From assembly GCF_011761305.1 (NCBI RefSeq), contig NZ_JAAOZC010000004.1, positions 124,001 to 188,000 of the forward strand: DNA of 64,000 nt, in the 5' to 3' direction. The notes beneath the pieces were generated by a model. It was given only the letters and a program-made list of their open reading frames with translations, was not told where the DNA came from and ran no database searches. The DNA comes from Sphingomonas vulcanisoli (GTDB lineage Bacteria; Pseudomonadota; Alphaproteobacteria; Sphingomonadales; Sphingomonadaceae). The position numbers and the translations under genes are program-made. Below are positions 1 through 7,972 of this stretch, in pieces. Within the stretch, counting starts at the first letter, position 1; every line of letters begins with the position of its first letter.

Positions 1-34
1 TCCCCACCCCCTCTCCCCGATGGGGAGAGGGGCT
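1..34. repeat. Right end of a GGGGAGG-type palindromic repeat
   Basis: A hairpin of CTCTCCCC, a GAT loop and GGGGAGAG fills the first bases and ends a few bases before the hisZ start codon. It resembles the CCTCTCCC/GGGAGAGG subfamily at 19346 and 53179. The window edge cuts it, so its full length is unknown. Its right arm (GGGGAGAGG) is also the only Shine-Dalgarno-like sequence in front of hisZ. Confidence 0.6.
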
Positions 35-37
35 TAG

Positions 38-1150
38 ATGACCATCACTCCCGGCCTCCTCCCCGAAGGGTTGCGCGATCGGCTGCCGCCGCAGGCGGAG
101 GCCGCGTCCCGGCTGATGCACCGCGTGATCGTGGCGATCGGGCGGCATGGATATGCGCGCGTGTCGCCGCCGCTGGCCGAGTTCGAGGAGGAATTGCTCG
201 GGCGGCTCAAATCGTCACGCGCGCAGGATCTGTTGCGGGTGGTTGATCCGGTCTCGCAGCGGACGCTGGCGCTGCGCCCCGATCTTACCGCGCAGGTCGG
301 GCGGATCGCGGCGACGCGGATGGCACACGCCCCCCGTCCGCTCCGTCTTGCTTACGGCGGGCAGGTGGTGAAGCTGCGCGCGACCCAGCTCCGTCCCGAG
401 CGCGAGCTGGCACAGGCAGGCGCGGAACTGATCGGCAGCGATACGGTGGCGGCGGTGACCGAGGTGCTGCGCGTCGCGTTGGACGCGCTCAAGGCCGCAG
501 GCGTGACCGACATCACGATTGATCTCACCCTGCCCGATCTGATCGAGACGTTGAGCGCCGGACCCCTGCCGCTATCGCCCAGCAAGACGCGGGAAGTGCG
601 GGCATTGCTGGATGCCAAGGACGCGGGCGGCCTCGCGGCGGCGGGTGCGAGTGATTATCTTCCCCTGCTCGAAGCCTGCGGGCCGATCGAGACTGCTTTG
701 CCGAAACTCCGCGCGCTGCCCGCCATGGCAGCGCTGGAAAGCCGTATCGCGGGTGTCGAGGCGATCGCCAGGGCCATCGGCGGCACGGTGACGCTGACGC
801 TCGATCCCACCGAGCGGCACGGCTTCGAATATCAGACCTGGATCGGTTTCTCGCTGTTCGGCCACGGGCTGGCGGGCGAGATCGGGCGCGGCGGCGCTTA
901 CACTTTGATCCACAATGATGAGGCGGAGGAACCCGCGGTGGGTTTCTCGCTGTTCCTCGATCCGCTGGTGGATATCGGTTTGGGTGTCGAGGAAGCGCGG
1001 CGCGTTTTCCTACCGGTCGGGCATGATCCCGAAGCGGCAGCGGCGCTGCGGCGCGAGGGCTGGACGACGGTGGCGGCGCTGGAGGCCGATGAGGCCCCTA
1101 ATAGCTGCACCCACGTGCTTGAGGGCGGGGAGCCGCTGCCCCTGCCCTGA
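38..1150 (+). CDS. hisZ: ATP phosphoribosyltransferase regulatory subunit HisZ
   Basis: This is a 370-residue protein of the HisZ family, a class II (HisRS-type) aminoacyl-tRNA synthetase fold that has lost synthetase function and serves as the regulatory partner of short-form HisG in the first step of histidine synthesis. The N-terminal third shows the recognisable motif 2 region (ALRPDLTAQVGRIAATR, about residues 78-94, then a CYL-like LRLAYGGQVVK stretch). A later segment FEYQTWIGFSLFG (about 264-276) matches the end of the fold. Length is normal for the family. No hisG is adjacent here. The ATG at 38 lies 4-6 bases after a repeat arm with a good GGAGAGG ribosome binding site. Cytoplasmic. 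Confidence 0.9.
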   Translation: MTITPGLLPEGLRDRLPPQAEAASRLMHRVIVAIGRHGYARVSPPLAEFEEELLGRLKSSRAQDLLRVVDPVSQRTLALRPDLTAQVGRIAATRMAHAPRPLRLAYGGQVVKLRATQLRPERELAQAGAELIGSDTVAAVTEVLRVALDALKAAGVTDITIDLTLPDLIETLSAGPLPLSPSKTREVRALLDAKDAGGLAAAGASDYLPLLEACGPIETALPKLRALPAMAALESRIAGVEAIARAIGGTVTLTLDPTERHGFEYQTWIGFSLFGHGLAGEIGRGGAYTLIHNDEAEEPAVGFSLFLDPLVDIGLGVEEARRVFLPVGHDPEAAAALRREGWTTVAALEADEAPNSCTHVLEGGEPLPLP

Positions 1151-1240
1151 CCGTCATGCCGGGCTTGTCCCGGCATCCACCCATCCTCAAGCTCCGGAGT
1201 TTGTGGTGGGGTGGACCCCGGAACACGTCCGGGGTGACGA
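1151..1240. repeat. Intergenic repeat, TCATGCCGGG...CCCCGG...GTGACGA type
   Basis: This convergent intergenic element contains two stem-loops: GCCGGG CTTGT CCCGGC near 1158 and a CCCCGG...CCGGGG hairpin near 1217-1234. It is of the type common in alphaproteobacterial genomes that begins with GTCATGCCGGGCTTG. It separates convergent hisZ and rnr and may act as a bidirectional terminator. It differs from the GGGGAGG and TCGACTTCGCTCG families elsewhere in the window. Confidence 0.6.
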
Positions 1241-1245
1241 AAACA

Positions 1246-3540
1246 TCAGCGATGCCGGATATTGGCCGGACGCCCGCGCCGTCCGGTCGGGCGCCGATCC
1301 TTGCGCGGGCCGCCGCGCGATGGCCGCATCGGCGCGCGTTCCGCGCCATCGGGCAACGCGAAGCGCAACGCGCCGCCGATCGGGTCGGCTTCGACCAGCC
1401 GCAACGGTAGACGCTGGCCCGGGAAGAAACGCTCACCGCTCTGCTCGCCGATCAGGGATTGCGAGGCTTCGTCGTAGCGGAAATATTCGTCGCCCAATGT
1501 CGAGGCGGGAACGAGGCCGTCGCCGCCCAGCCCTTCCACTGTCGCGAAGAAGCCGAACGCGCGGACGCCGGTGATCCGCGTCTCCAACACCTCGCCGACC
1601 TTTTCGGACAGGAACGCCGCAACATAGCGATCGATCGTCTCGCGCTCCGCCGCCATCGCGCGCCGCTCGGCGGCCGAGATCAACTCACCGACCATCGAGA
1701 GATCGGCGGCATCGGCGGGCGCGAGCCGCGTCTGCTGGACCGCGGGGGCAAGATCATAAGCACCAACCAGCGCGCGATGCACCAAAAGGTCCGAATAGCG
1801 GCGGATCGGCGAGGTGAAGTGGGCGTAGCTGCCGAGCGACAGGCCGAAGTGGCCGTGGTTGGCCGGCGCGTAATAGGCCTGAGTCTGGGTTCGCAGCACC
1901 TGCTCCATGATCTGCGGGCGCGAGTCATGGTCGTCTAGCTTCGCGAGGATGCGGTTGAAGGTCGCGGGCTTCACGACCTGGCCCAGCGCGAAGGCGATAT
2001 CGAAGGTGGCGAGATACTCCTTGAGCGCGACGAGCTTCTCGCGGCTCGGCGGCTCGTGGACGCGGTACATCACCTGCGCCTTCTTCGCCTCCAGCGCCTT
2101 CGCGGCGGCGACGTTGGCGGCGATCATATAATCCTCGATCAGCCGCATCGAATCGAGCCGTTCGCGCGGGGCGACCGAGAGGATACGGCCTTTCTCATCG
2201 AGCACCACGCGCCGTTCGGGCAGATCGAGATCGAGCGGCTCGCGCGCGGCGCGGGCCTTGGCGAGCACGGCCCAGCAGGCCCAAAGGGGTTTGAGTGCGG
2301 TTTCCAGCAGATCGGGGGCCACGTCCCTCGACTTCGCTCGGGACGAACGGCTCTCTCCTCCGTTCGTGTCGAGCGAAGTCGAGACACGCTCGCCGTCAAC
2401 AAGCGCCTGTGCATCCTCATAAGCGATATTCGCCGCGACGCGGATGACGGCGCGGGTGAATTTCCACGCCTTGAGCGCGCCGTTCTTCGCGATCGTCAGA
2501 TGGCAGGCAAGCGCGGCGCGGTCCTTGCTCTCTTTCAAGGAGCAGATATCCGCCGAAAGCGTCTCGGGCAGCATCGGCACGACGCGATCGGGGAAATAGA
2601 CGCTGTTGCCGCGCTTCCTCGCCTGCTTGTCCAGCGCGCTGTCGGGGCGGACGTAATAAGCGACATCGGCAATCGCGACGATCGCCTTGAAGCCGCCGGC
2701 ATTGCCCGGATCCTCATCCGCCGCCGCCCACACCGCATCGTCATGGTCACGCGCATCGACGGGATCGATCGCGACGATCGGCAGGTGGCGGAGATCCTCA
2801 CGGCCTTCGCCCAGCGGCTCCTTCGCCATCCTTTCGGCCTCGGCGATCACCTCTTCGGGGAAGCGATCGGGAATGTTGTGCTTATGGATTGCGATCAGGC
2901 TGAAGCTCTTGGCCTCGAACGGCTTGCCAAGCTTCTCGGTGACGCGCGCAGTAATCCGCGGCGGCCGCCCGGTCTTCTCCGCCATGACGAGATCGCCCGG
3001 CCCCGCATCGCCCGCATCGGAGACCAGCAGCTCGCGCCGTTCGTTCTTCTCGACGGGCTTGAGCCACAGCCGATCGCCCTCAAGCCGCAAAACGCCGAGC
3101 ACCAGTTCCTCGCCGCGCGCCAGCCGCTTCATCGGATGCGCGACCCAGCCGTTCCCGGCCTCCTCGGTCCGCGCCAGCATGCGATCGCCGATGCCGAATG
3201 CCGTGCCCCTGCGCCCACGATCGATCACGCGGAGCTTGGGCGGCGCAGCATCGCCGTGCCAGCTTTCGGGCACCGCGATCACCGTCGCGCCCTCGATCTC
3301 GACCACGCGCAGCACCGTCACCTTGGGAATGCCGCCCATCTTGTGGAAGGCGCGGCCGGGGGCGCTATCGATCAGCCCTTCATCGGCCATGTCCTTGAGC
3401 AGCGCCTTGAGCGTGATCTTCTCCTGCCCATGCAGCCCGAAAGCGCGTGCGATCTCGCGCTTGCCGGCGGGTGTGGCGCTCGATGCGATGAAATCGAGGA
3501 TTTGCTGGCGCGAAGGGAGGCCGTGCGGGCGTTGCGCCAT
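1246..3540 (-). CDS. rnr: Ribonuclease R
   Basis: This 764-residue processive 3'-5' exoribonuclease of the RNB family degrades structured RNA and takes part in RNA quality control. An N-terminal winged-helix region (1-70) is followed by cold-shock domains, the RNB catalytic core with the Asp cluster in AIDPVDARDHDDA (about 257-269), an S1 domain (about 640-720) and a basic, Arg-rich tail. Within RNB, at about residues 385-406, lies a 22-residue segment (VSTSLDTNG...SRDV) encoded by a palindromic repeat also found in intergenic positions at 58972 and 60335; it falls where E. coli RNase R has a short loop. The reading frame stays open through it. The start is 3 bases after the stop of the small gene upstream, which suggests co-transcription. 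Confidence 0.93.
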   Translation of the reverse strand: MAQRPHGLPSRQQILDFIASSATPAGKREIARAFGLHGQEKITLKALLKDMADEGLIDSAPGRAFHKMGGIPKVTVLRVVEIEGATVIAVPESWHGDAAPPKLRVIDRGRRGTAFGIGDRMLARTEEAGNGWVAHPMKRLARGEELVLGVLRLEGDRLWLKPVEKNERRELLVSDAGDAGPGDLVMAEKTGRPPRITARVTEKLGKPFEAKSFSLIAIHKHNIPDRFPEEVIAEAERMAKEPLGEGREDLRHLPIVAIDPVDARDHDDAVWAAADEDPGNAGGFKAIVAIADVAYYVRPDSALDKQARKRGNSVYFPDRVVPMLPETLSADICSLKESKDRAALACHLTIAKNGALKAWKFTRAVIRVAANIAYEDAQALVDGERVSTSLDTNGGESRSSRAKSRDVAPDLLETALKPLWACWAVLAKARAAREPLDLDLPERRVVLDEKGRILSVAPRERLDSMRLIEDYMIAANVAAAKALEAKKAQVMYRVHEPPSREKLVALKEYLATFDIAFALGQVVKPATFNRILAKLDDHDSRPQIMEQVLRTQTQAYYAPANHGHFGLSLGSYAHFTSPIRRYSDLLVHRALVGAYDLAPAVQQTRLAPADAADLSMVGELISAAERRAMAAERETIDRYVAAFLSEKVGEVLETRITGVRAFGFFATVEGLGGDGLVPASTLGDEYFRYDEASQSLIGEQSGERFFPGQRLPLRLVEADPIGGALRFALPDGAERAPMRPSRGGPRKDRRPTGRRGRPANIRHR
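2321..2388. repeat. Palindromic repeat inserted in frame inside rnr
   Basis: Two inverted modules, ACGTCCCTCGACTTCGCTCG... and ...GAGCGAAGTCGAGACACG, flank a short CTCTCTCCT centre. The same modules in varied order occur in intergenic positions at 58972-59026 and 60335-60415. Here the element is read as about 22 codons of rnr without breaking the frame, much like Rickettsia palindromic elements. That the element inserted into the gene, and was not excised from relatives, is inferred from its repeat nature. Confidence 0.85.
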
Positions 3541-3543
3541 ACC

Positions 3544-3756
3544 TTAGGAAAGGCCCGGGAAATCAGGGCGTCGGCGCAGGCCTTCTAATTGCTCATTATC
3601 CACCTCGCCGAGATGCCCGGAGACGAGCAGATACTCCGGCCGGTCGCCTATTTCCTCCCGGGTGGCGATCAGCACCAGTTCGGCGAGCGTGCCGCGATGC
3701 TCGGTGCCGTCGCCGGTGAGAATGCAGGGTTCGTCCCAATCGGGGGTAGGGATCAT
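3544..3756 (-). CDS. Small conserved-looking protein upstream of rnr
   Basis: This 70-residue acidic protein has no signal peptide or membrane segment. The start at 3756 is chosen because an AAGGAGAG ribosome binding site precedes it. I do not recognise the family with certainty. Codon use matches neighbouring genes, and the gap of three bases to the rnr start points to co-transcription. The sequence has a mixed strand-helix look (CILTGDGTEHRGTLAELVLIA) without cysteines beyond one near the N-terminus. A role in RNA metabolism would be a guess from position only. Confidence 0.65.
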   Translation of the reverse strand: MIPTPDWDEPCILTGDGTEHRGTLAELVLIATREEIGDRPEYLLVSGHLGEVDNEQLEGLRRRPDFPGLS

Positions 3757-3820
3757 GATCTCTCCTTGGTGCTGCACCATCCTATGCGCGGAAACGTACG
3801 CTGCCGGAAGGGGTCGCTTC

Positions 3821-3942
3821 GATCCTCCCCTGCAAGGGGAGGTGGCATCGCGCAGCGATGACGGAGGGGTGTCACCCTTTTGGATAGCGGGATACCCCTC
3901 CACCATCCTTCGGATGGTCCCCCTCCGCTTGCAGGGGAGGAT
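3821..3942. repeat. GGGGAGG-type palindromic repeat, left border of the ion-channel operon
   Basis: The element has ATCCTCCCC TGCAA GGGGAGG at one end, a CGCGCAGCG-type inner palindrome, a GGAGGGGTGT / ACCCCTCC pair, and a closing CCCCTCC...GCAGGGGAGGATT hairpin. It closely resembles the copies at 7839, 19880, 50072 and 63100. It ends 48 bases before the ClC gene, whose operon is closed on the far side by the 7839 copy. Confidence 0.85.
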
Positions 3943-3990
3943 TTTAGTGCAGTTCCGATGCGCAGAAACTTCCGTTAGAGACTTTGGGGG

Positions 3991-5901
3991 ATGGATTTGA
4001 CGACCCCGCCCGAAGCCGACGCGCCGCGCGACGCCCGCCCCGAAGAGGGGCCGGCGGTCGAAAGCGCCGCGGACGCGCGCCGCCATTTCGCGCGCGAGAT
4101 GGCGGACGGTTTCCTTGCGCCCTTCGGCGGATCGGCGCGCGCGATGCAGGTGGCGAGCCAGAGCGCGCACTGGATGGCGCCGGCGGTGGTTCGCCTGCGC
4201 CGCACCGTTCGCACCAGCGAAGCCGCGCTGATCCTGGTCGCGCTGATGATCGGCATCGCGGCAGGCATCGGCACTTTGCTCCAGAGCGGCATCGCGCATG
4301 GCCTGCAGGTATGGATTTACAATATCGATAGTGATGCGCGGCTGAGCGCGCAGGATCATGTCGCGCCGTTGCGCTTGCTTGCTTTGCCGATCGGCGGCGC
4401 GGTGCTCGCGGGTTTCGGGCTGATGCTCCGCCGCCGCAAGCGGCCCCCGATCGACGTGGTCGAGGCCAATGCGCTCAACGGCGGCGTCATTCCGATCCGC
4501 GACAGTCTGCAGGTTTCCGCCCAGACCCTGCTGTCCAACGGTGCAGGCGCATCGGTGGGGCTGGAGGCGGCCTATGCGCAGATCGGCGGCGGCATCGCCT
4601 CTGTGGCGGGGCAATGGCTCCGGCTGCGGCGCGCGGACTTGCGCATCCTGGTCGGCGCGGGCGCGGGCGCCGCGGTGGGTGCGGCGTTCGGGGCGCCGCT
4701 GACCGGCGCATTCTATGCGTTCGAGATCGTGATCGGCGCCTATACGCCCGCCGCCATCGCACCCGTGTTGACCGCATCGCTGGCCGCTTCGGTAATCGTC
4801 CGTAGCTCAGGCGCGCACGCCTATCTGATCGCGCTGCCCAGCGCCTCGGCGATCCTGACCTGGGATTATCTCCTCTACGCATCGTTGGGCCTGTTCTGCG
4901 CTTTGCTCGGTATCGCCTTGATGCGCCTGGTGACTTTGCTGGAGATCGGTGTCCGACGCTCGCCGATCCCGGACATCTATCGGCCGATCGCCGGCGGCCT
5001 GCTGCTGATCCCGCTGGCCTGGGCGAGCCCGCAGACGCTCTCGGCGGGGCACGGCGCGCTCCACCTCGATCTCACCACGCAGATCGGGCTTGTGCTGCTG
5101 ATCCAGATCTTCCTGTTGAAGGCGCTCGCCTCCGCCGTCTCGCTGGGTTTCGGTTTCCGTGGCGGCCTGTTCTTCGCCTCGCTGTTTCTGGGATCGCTGG
5201 TCGGCCAGATCTTCTCCGGCGTGATCGCGCTGATCCCCGGCGCCAACCCCGTCGATCCCAGCGATGCGGCGGTGATCGGCATGGCGGCGATGGCGGTTTC
5301 GGTGGTCGGCGGGCCAATGACCATGTCGATGCTGGTGCTGGAAACGACGCACGATTTCGCGCTGACCGGCACCGCGATCGCCGCCACGCTCTGCGCCAGC
5401 ACTTTGGTGCGCGAGACGTTCGGCTATTCCTTCTCCACCTGGCGGCTGCACACGCGCGGCGAGACGGTGCGCAGCGCGCGCGACATCGGCTGGATCAAGA
5501 ATTTGACTGCGGGCAATCTGATGCAGGGCAATGCGCCGACGATCGCGGCCACCGCGACGATCGCCGAATTCCGCCGCCGCTTTCCTCTGGGCGCGGCGCG
5601 CAAGGTGATCCTGACCGGAACGGAGGGCGGCTATGCCGGGCTTGCCGCCACGATCGCGGCTTATGGCGAAGACGTGCAGCCGGAAGCCCCGCTCTCTTCG
5701 ATCGCCGTGCTCACCGATCGCGCGCTGGCGCCCGAGCATGACGCGGTGACGATCATGCGCATTTTCGAGGAGGAGGAAGCCGACGATCTCGCCGTGGTCG
5801 CGCCCGATCGCACCATTCTTGGCCTCGTCTCCGAAACCTTCGTCCGCAAGCGCTATACCGAGGAGATCGAAAAATCCCAGCGCGCGCTGTTCGGGGAATG
5901 A
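3991..5901 (+). CDS. ClC-family chloride channel with C-terminal CBS-like region
   Basis: This 636-residue integral membrane protein has about 10-12 hydrophobic segments between residues 75 and 475, then a cytoplasmic tail with CBS-like sequence (about 505-625). ClC signatures are visible but altered: GASVGLEAAYAQIG (186-199) aligns with GxSxGxEGPxxQ and keeps the gating glutamate (E192), while GGLFFASLFLG (391-401) matches GGxFxPSLxxG with Pro changed to Ala. At the position of the proton glutamate of exchangers the sequence reads FEI (244-246), as in channel-type ClCs, so passive chloride flux is more likely than 2Cl-/H+ exchange. The gene is first of a three-gene operon with ATGA overlaps to the next genes. 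An 80-residue acidic/polar N-terminus precedes the first membrane helix. TTTGGGGG lies just before the ATG. Confidence 0.88.
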   Translation: MDLTTPPEADAPRDARPEEGPAVESAADARRHFAREMADGFLAPFGGSARAMQVASQSAHWMAPAVVRLRRTVRTSEAALILVALMIGIAAGIGTLLQSGIAHGLQVWIYNIDSDARLSAQDHVAPLRLLALPIGGAVLAGFGLMLRRRKRPPIDVVEANALNGGVIPIRDSLQVSAQTLLSNGAGASVGLEAAYAQIGGGIASVAGQWLRLRRADLRILVGAGAGAAVGAAFGAPLTGAFYAFEIVIGAYTPAAIAPVLTASLAASVIVRSSGAHAYLIALPSASAILTWDYLLYASLGLFCALLGIALMRLVTLLEIGVRRSPIPDIYRPIAGGLLLIPLAWASPQTLSAGHGALHLDLTTQIGLVLLIQIFLLKALASAVSLGFGFRGGLFFASLFLGSLVGQIFSGVIALIPGANPVDPSDAAVIGMAAMAVSVVGGPMTMSMLVLETTHDFALTGTAIAATLCASTLVRETFGYSFSTWRLHTRGETVRSARDIGWIKNLTAGNLMQGNAPTIAATATIAEFRRRFPLGAARKVILTGTEGGYAGLAATIAAYGEDVQPEAPLSSIAVLTDRALAPEHDAVTIMRIFEEEEADDLAVVAPDRTILGLVSETFVRKRYTEEIEKSQRALFGE

Positions 5902-6983
5902 TGGACGAGACGCATACCTCTTTCCCCCGCCTGCTCGGCACCGCCCTGCTTATCCTGCTCCTTGTGGGCATCGGCGCGGTCATCGGCGCGACCTTGTGGC
6001 CGCGCGTTGTCACGGTCGAGCAGCGCGTGACCGCGCCGATCCGCCGCGATATCGGCGCGCAGGGCTTTGCTGAGCGGCTGCCCGATCTGGTCGAGGCGAC
6101 CTGCCCCGCGATCGTCCAAGTCAACGGCCTGCTCCCGACCCCTTCCGTAGCGAATCTGCCTAAGGGGCACAAAGCGAAGCGCGCGATGCCTCCTCCCCCG
6201 CCGATCACCAACGGCTTTTTCGTCAGCGACGATGGGTATGTGCTGGCGATGGCACCGGGGGCGCATCCGCAAGGGCCGATCAGCGTGCAGATGCCCGACG
6301 GCAGCAATGCCGAAGCCGAGCTTCGCGCGTCCGATCCCGCGACCGGGCTCGTCCTGCTAAAGGTCGATGGCAAGGGCCTGACTACACTCGATTTTTCCGA
6401 CGAAGATTTCCCGCGCATCGGCGCATCGGGCCTGATCCCCTTCGTCGCGCCCGGCCAACGCTGCGCGATCCAGACGGGAATCGTCGCGGCGGACTATCTC
6501 GTCGATCATGCCCATAACGCCGGCACGATCCGCGCCACGCCCGCGCTCGATCCCGTTCTCGTCGGCGCGCCTCTGATCGACAGCGACGGCGATGTCTTCG
6601 GCATCGCCATGCCGGCGGACGGCAAGCGCGGCACGCCCTATCTGCCCGGCAATGTCGCCGCGCGCGTGGTCAGCCAGATGCTGCGCTCGGGCTCGCCGAC
6701 GCGCGCGTTGGGCATCGTGCCTGACGACCTCACGCCCGTCCTCGCGCGCCGGCTCGCTACTGATCGCCAGCGCGGCGCGGTGATCAGCTGGGTGGTTCCG
6801 GGCTCGGCCGCCGACAAGGCCGGGCTGCACGCCGCCGACATCGTCCTGGCAGTCAACGGCGCACCGATCTCCGGCGCATCCGAGCTCTCGCGCACACTTG
6901 ACGGCGCCCGTGGCACAATCCCGTTGACGATCCTCCGTGATGGACAGCAGATCGCGATGACGCTGAGCGGACCGGACCAATGA
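5898..6983 (+). CDS. Membrane-anchored PDZ protein with inactive HtrA-like protease domain
   Basis: A single N-terminal membrane helix (about 10-33) anchors a periplasmic region resembling DegS/HtrA, followed by a PDZ domain (about 268-355; GSAADKAGLHAADIVLAVNG). All three catalytic positions look lost. Where HtrA has TNNHVV this protein has AMAPGAH. The TDLALLK aspartate becomes TGLVLLK (about 148-154). The GNSGGPL serine region reads VLVGAPL (about 219-225). A Pro-rich linker (MPPPPP) precedes the beta-barrel. The gene overlaps its neighbours by four bases on each side, so it is probably translated with the ClC and K+ channels. It more likely acts as a scaffold or sensor than a peptidase. 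Triad loss was judged by eye alignment. Confidence 0.8.
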   Translation: MMDETHTSFPRLLGTALLILLLVGIGAVIGATLWPRVVTVEQRVTAPIRRDIGAQGFAERLPDLVEATCPAIVQVNGLLPTPSVANLPKGHKAKRAMPPPPPITNGFFVSDDGYVLAMAPGAHPQGPISVQMPDGSNAEAELRASDPATGLVLLKVDGKGLTTLDFSDEDFPRIGASGLIPFVAPGQRCAIQTGIVAADYLVDHAHNAGTIRATPALDPVLVGAPLIDSDGDVFGIAMPADGKRGTPYLPGNVAARVVSQMLRSGSPTRALGIVPDDLTPVLARRLATDRQRGAVISWVVPGSAADKAGLHAADIVLAVNGAPISGASELSRTLDGARGTIPLTILRDGQQIAMTLSGPDQ

Positions 6984-7837
6984 GCCCGCGCAAGCGCCGT
7001 CGCACCATCGATCTCGGCACGATCCGCGCGGTGAAAATCGGTACGCCGCCGCCGATCAGCGATATCTATTATGCGACGATGGAGATGAGCTGGCCGACGT
7101 TCATCGCTCTCGTCAGCCTCGTTTTCGTCGGCATCAACCTGCTGTTCGGGCTGCTCTATGCGGCGCTGCCCGGCGCGTTGATTAACGCGCAGCCCGGATC
7201 GGTCGCCGATGGTTTTTTCTTCTCGGTGGAGACGTTGGGCACCGTCGGCTACGGCAATATGGCGCCGGCCACGCACCTCGGCCACCTGATCGCCGCCGCC
7301 GAAATCCTGCTCGGCCTGTTCTTTTCGGCGACGATCACCGGGCTGATCTTCGCGCGCTTCGCGCGGCCGCGCACCAGTTTCGAATTTGCCAATGTCGCAG
7401 TGGTGGGCAGGCGCGAGAACCAGCGGCTGCTGATGATCCGCCTGGCCTCGACCCGGCTCCGCGCGATCGCCGATTGCACCGCGCAGCTCTCCTGGGTGCG
7501 CAAGATAACGCTGAACGATGGCCGCAGCTTTCGTCAGCTTGTCGATCTGCCGCTGGTCCAGTCGCATCACCCCCAGCTCGTCTTCAACTGGACGCTGGTC
7601 CACGAGATCGACGAGGCCTCCGATATGTATCAGGCCCTGCTGGCGGGCGGCGAGTTTCGCCTGACCGCGACGATCAGCGGCATCGATACCCTGCTTGCCA
7701 GCCAGGCGATTGGCGGCACCAGCTACCGGCGCAAGGATATCCTGATCGATCATGAATTTGACGACATGATCGACGACAGCCGCGAAACCTTCGAATTCGA
7801 TCTCACCAAGCTTCACGGTGTCCACCCGCGCTCGTAA
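6980..7837 (+). CDS. Inward-rectifier (KirBac-type) potassium channel
   Basis: The 285-residue protein has the Kir architecture: a short cytoplasmic N-terminus with slide helix, outer helix (about 38-62), pore helix plus filter FFFSVETLGTVGYGN (about 79-93), inner helix (about 100-125) and a C-terminal immunoglobulin-like cytoplasmic domain (about 130-275). The TVGYG filter predicts K+ selectivity. Length is normal for KirBac. It is the last gene of the operon, overlapping the pseudoprotease gene by ATGA. A repeat begins one base after the stop codon and probably terminates transcription. Pairing with an anion channel suggests coupled KCl movement; that is inference. Confidence 0.92.
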   Translation: MSPRKRRRTIDLGTIRAVKIGTPPPISDIYYATMEMSWPTFIALVSLVFVGINLLFGLLYAALPGALINAQPGSVADGFFFSVETLGTVGYGNMAPATHLGHLIAAAEILLGLFFSATITGLIFARFARPRTSFEFANVAVVGRRENQRLLMIRLASTRLRAIADCTAQLSWVRKITLNDGRSFRQLVDLPLVQSHHPQLVFNWTLVHEIDEASDMYQALLAGGEFRLTATISGIDTLLASQAIGGTSYRRKDILIDHEFDDMIDDSRETFEFDLTKLHGVHPRS

Positions 7838-7838
7838 G

Positions 7839-7954
7839 TCCTCCCCTTGAAGGGGAGGTGGCGCGCGCAGCGCGTCGGAGGGGTATCGCGTATCGATGGG
7901 GTGACACCCCTCCGTCAGCCCTATGGGCTGCCACCTCCCCTTGCAGGGGAGGAT
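7839..7954. repeat. GGGGAGG-type palindromic repeat, right border of the ion-channel operon
   Basis: The sequence starts TCCTCCCC TTGAA GGGGAGG directly after the K+ channel stop, contains GCGCGCAGCGCG and GGAGGGGT/ACCCCTCC pairs, and ends CCTCCCC TTGCA GGGGAGGAT. Same subfamily as 3821. It lies between convergent genes (channel operon and beta-lactamase homologue), a usual place for a bidirectional terminator. Confidence 0.85.
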
Positions 7955-7972
7955 CGATGGTCGGCGGGAGTA

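Noticed and set aside
2056-3588. Long reading frame opposite rnr
   Set aside because: It is the antisense shadow of a GC-rich gene; its translation is Arg/Asp/His-rich with no domain, and rnr on the other strand is unambiguous.
3821-3942. CRISPR-like array from the recurring GGGGAGG elements
   Set aside because: The copies are scattered kilobases apart with gene content between, without regular spacers; they are intergenic palindromic repeats.
5072-5317. Arg/Pro-rich short frames inside the ClC gene
   Set aside because: These antisense frames arise from codon bias in a GC-rich gene.
4807-5739. 310-codon frame antisense to the ClC gene
   Set aside because: Low-complexity Arg/Gln/Asp composition and no ribosome binding site; it reflects third-position GC bias.
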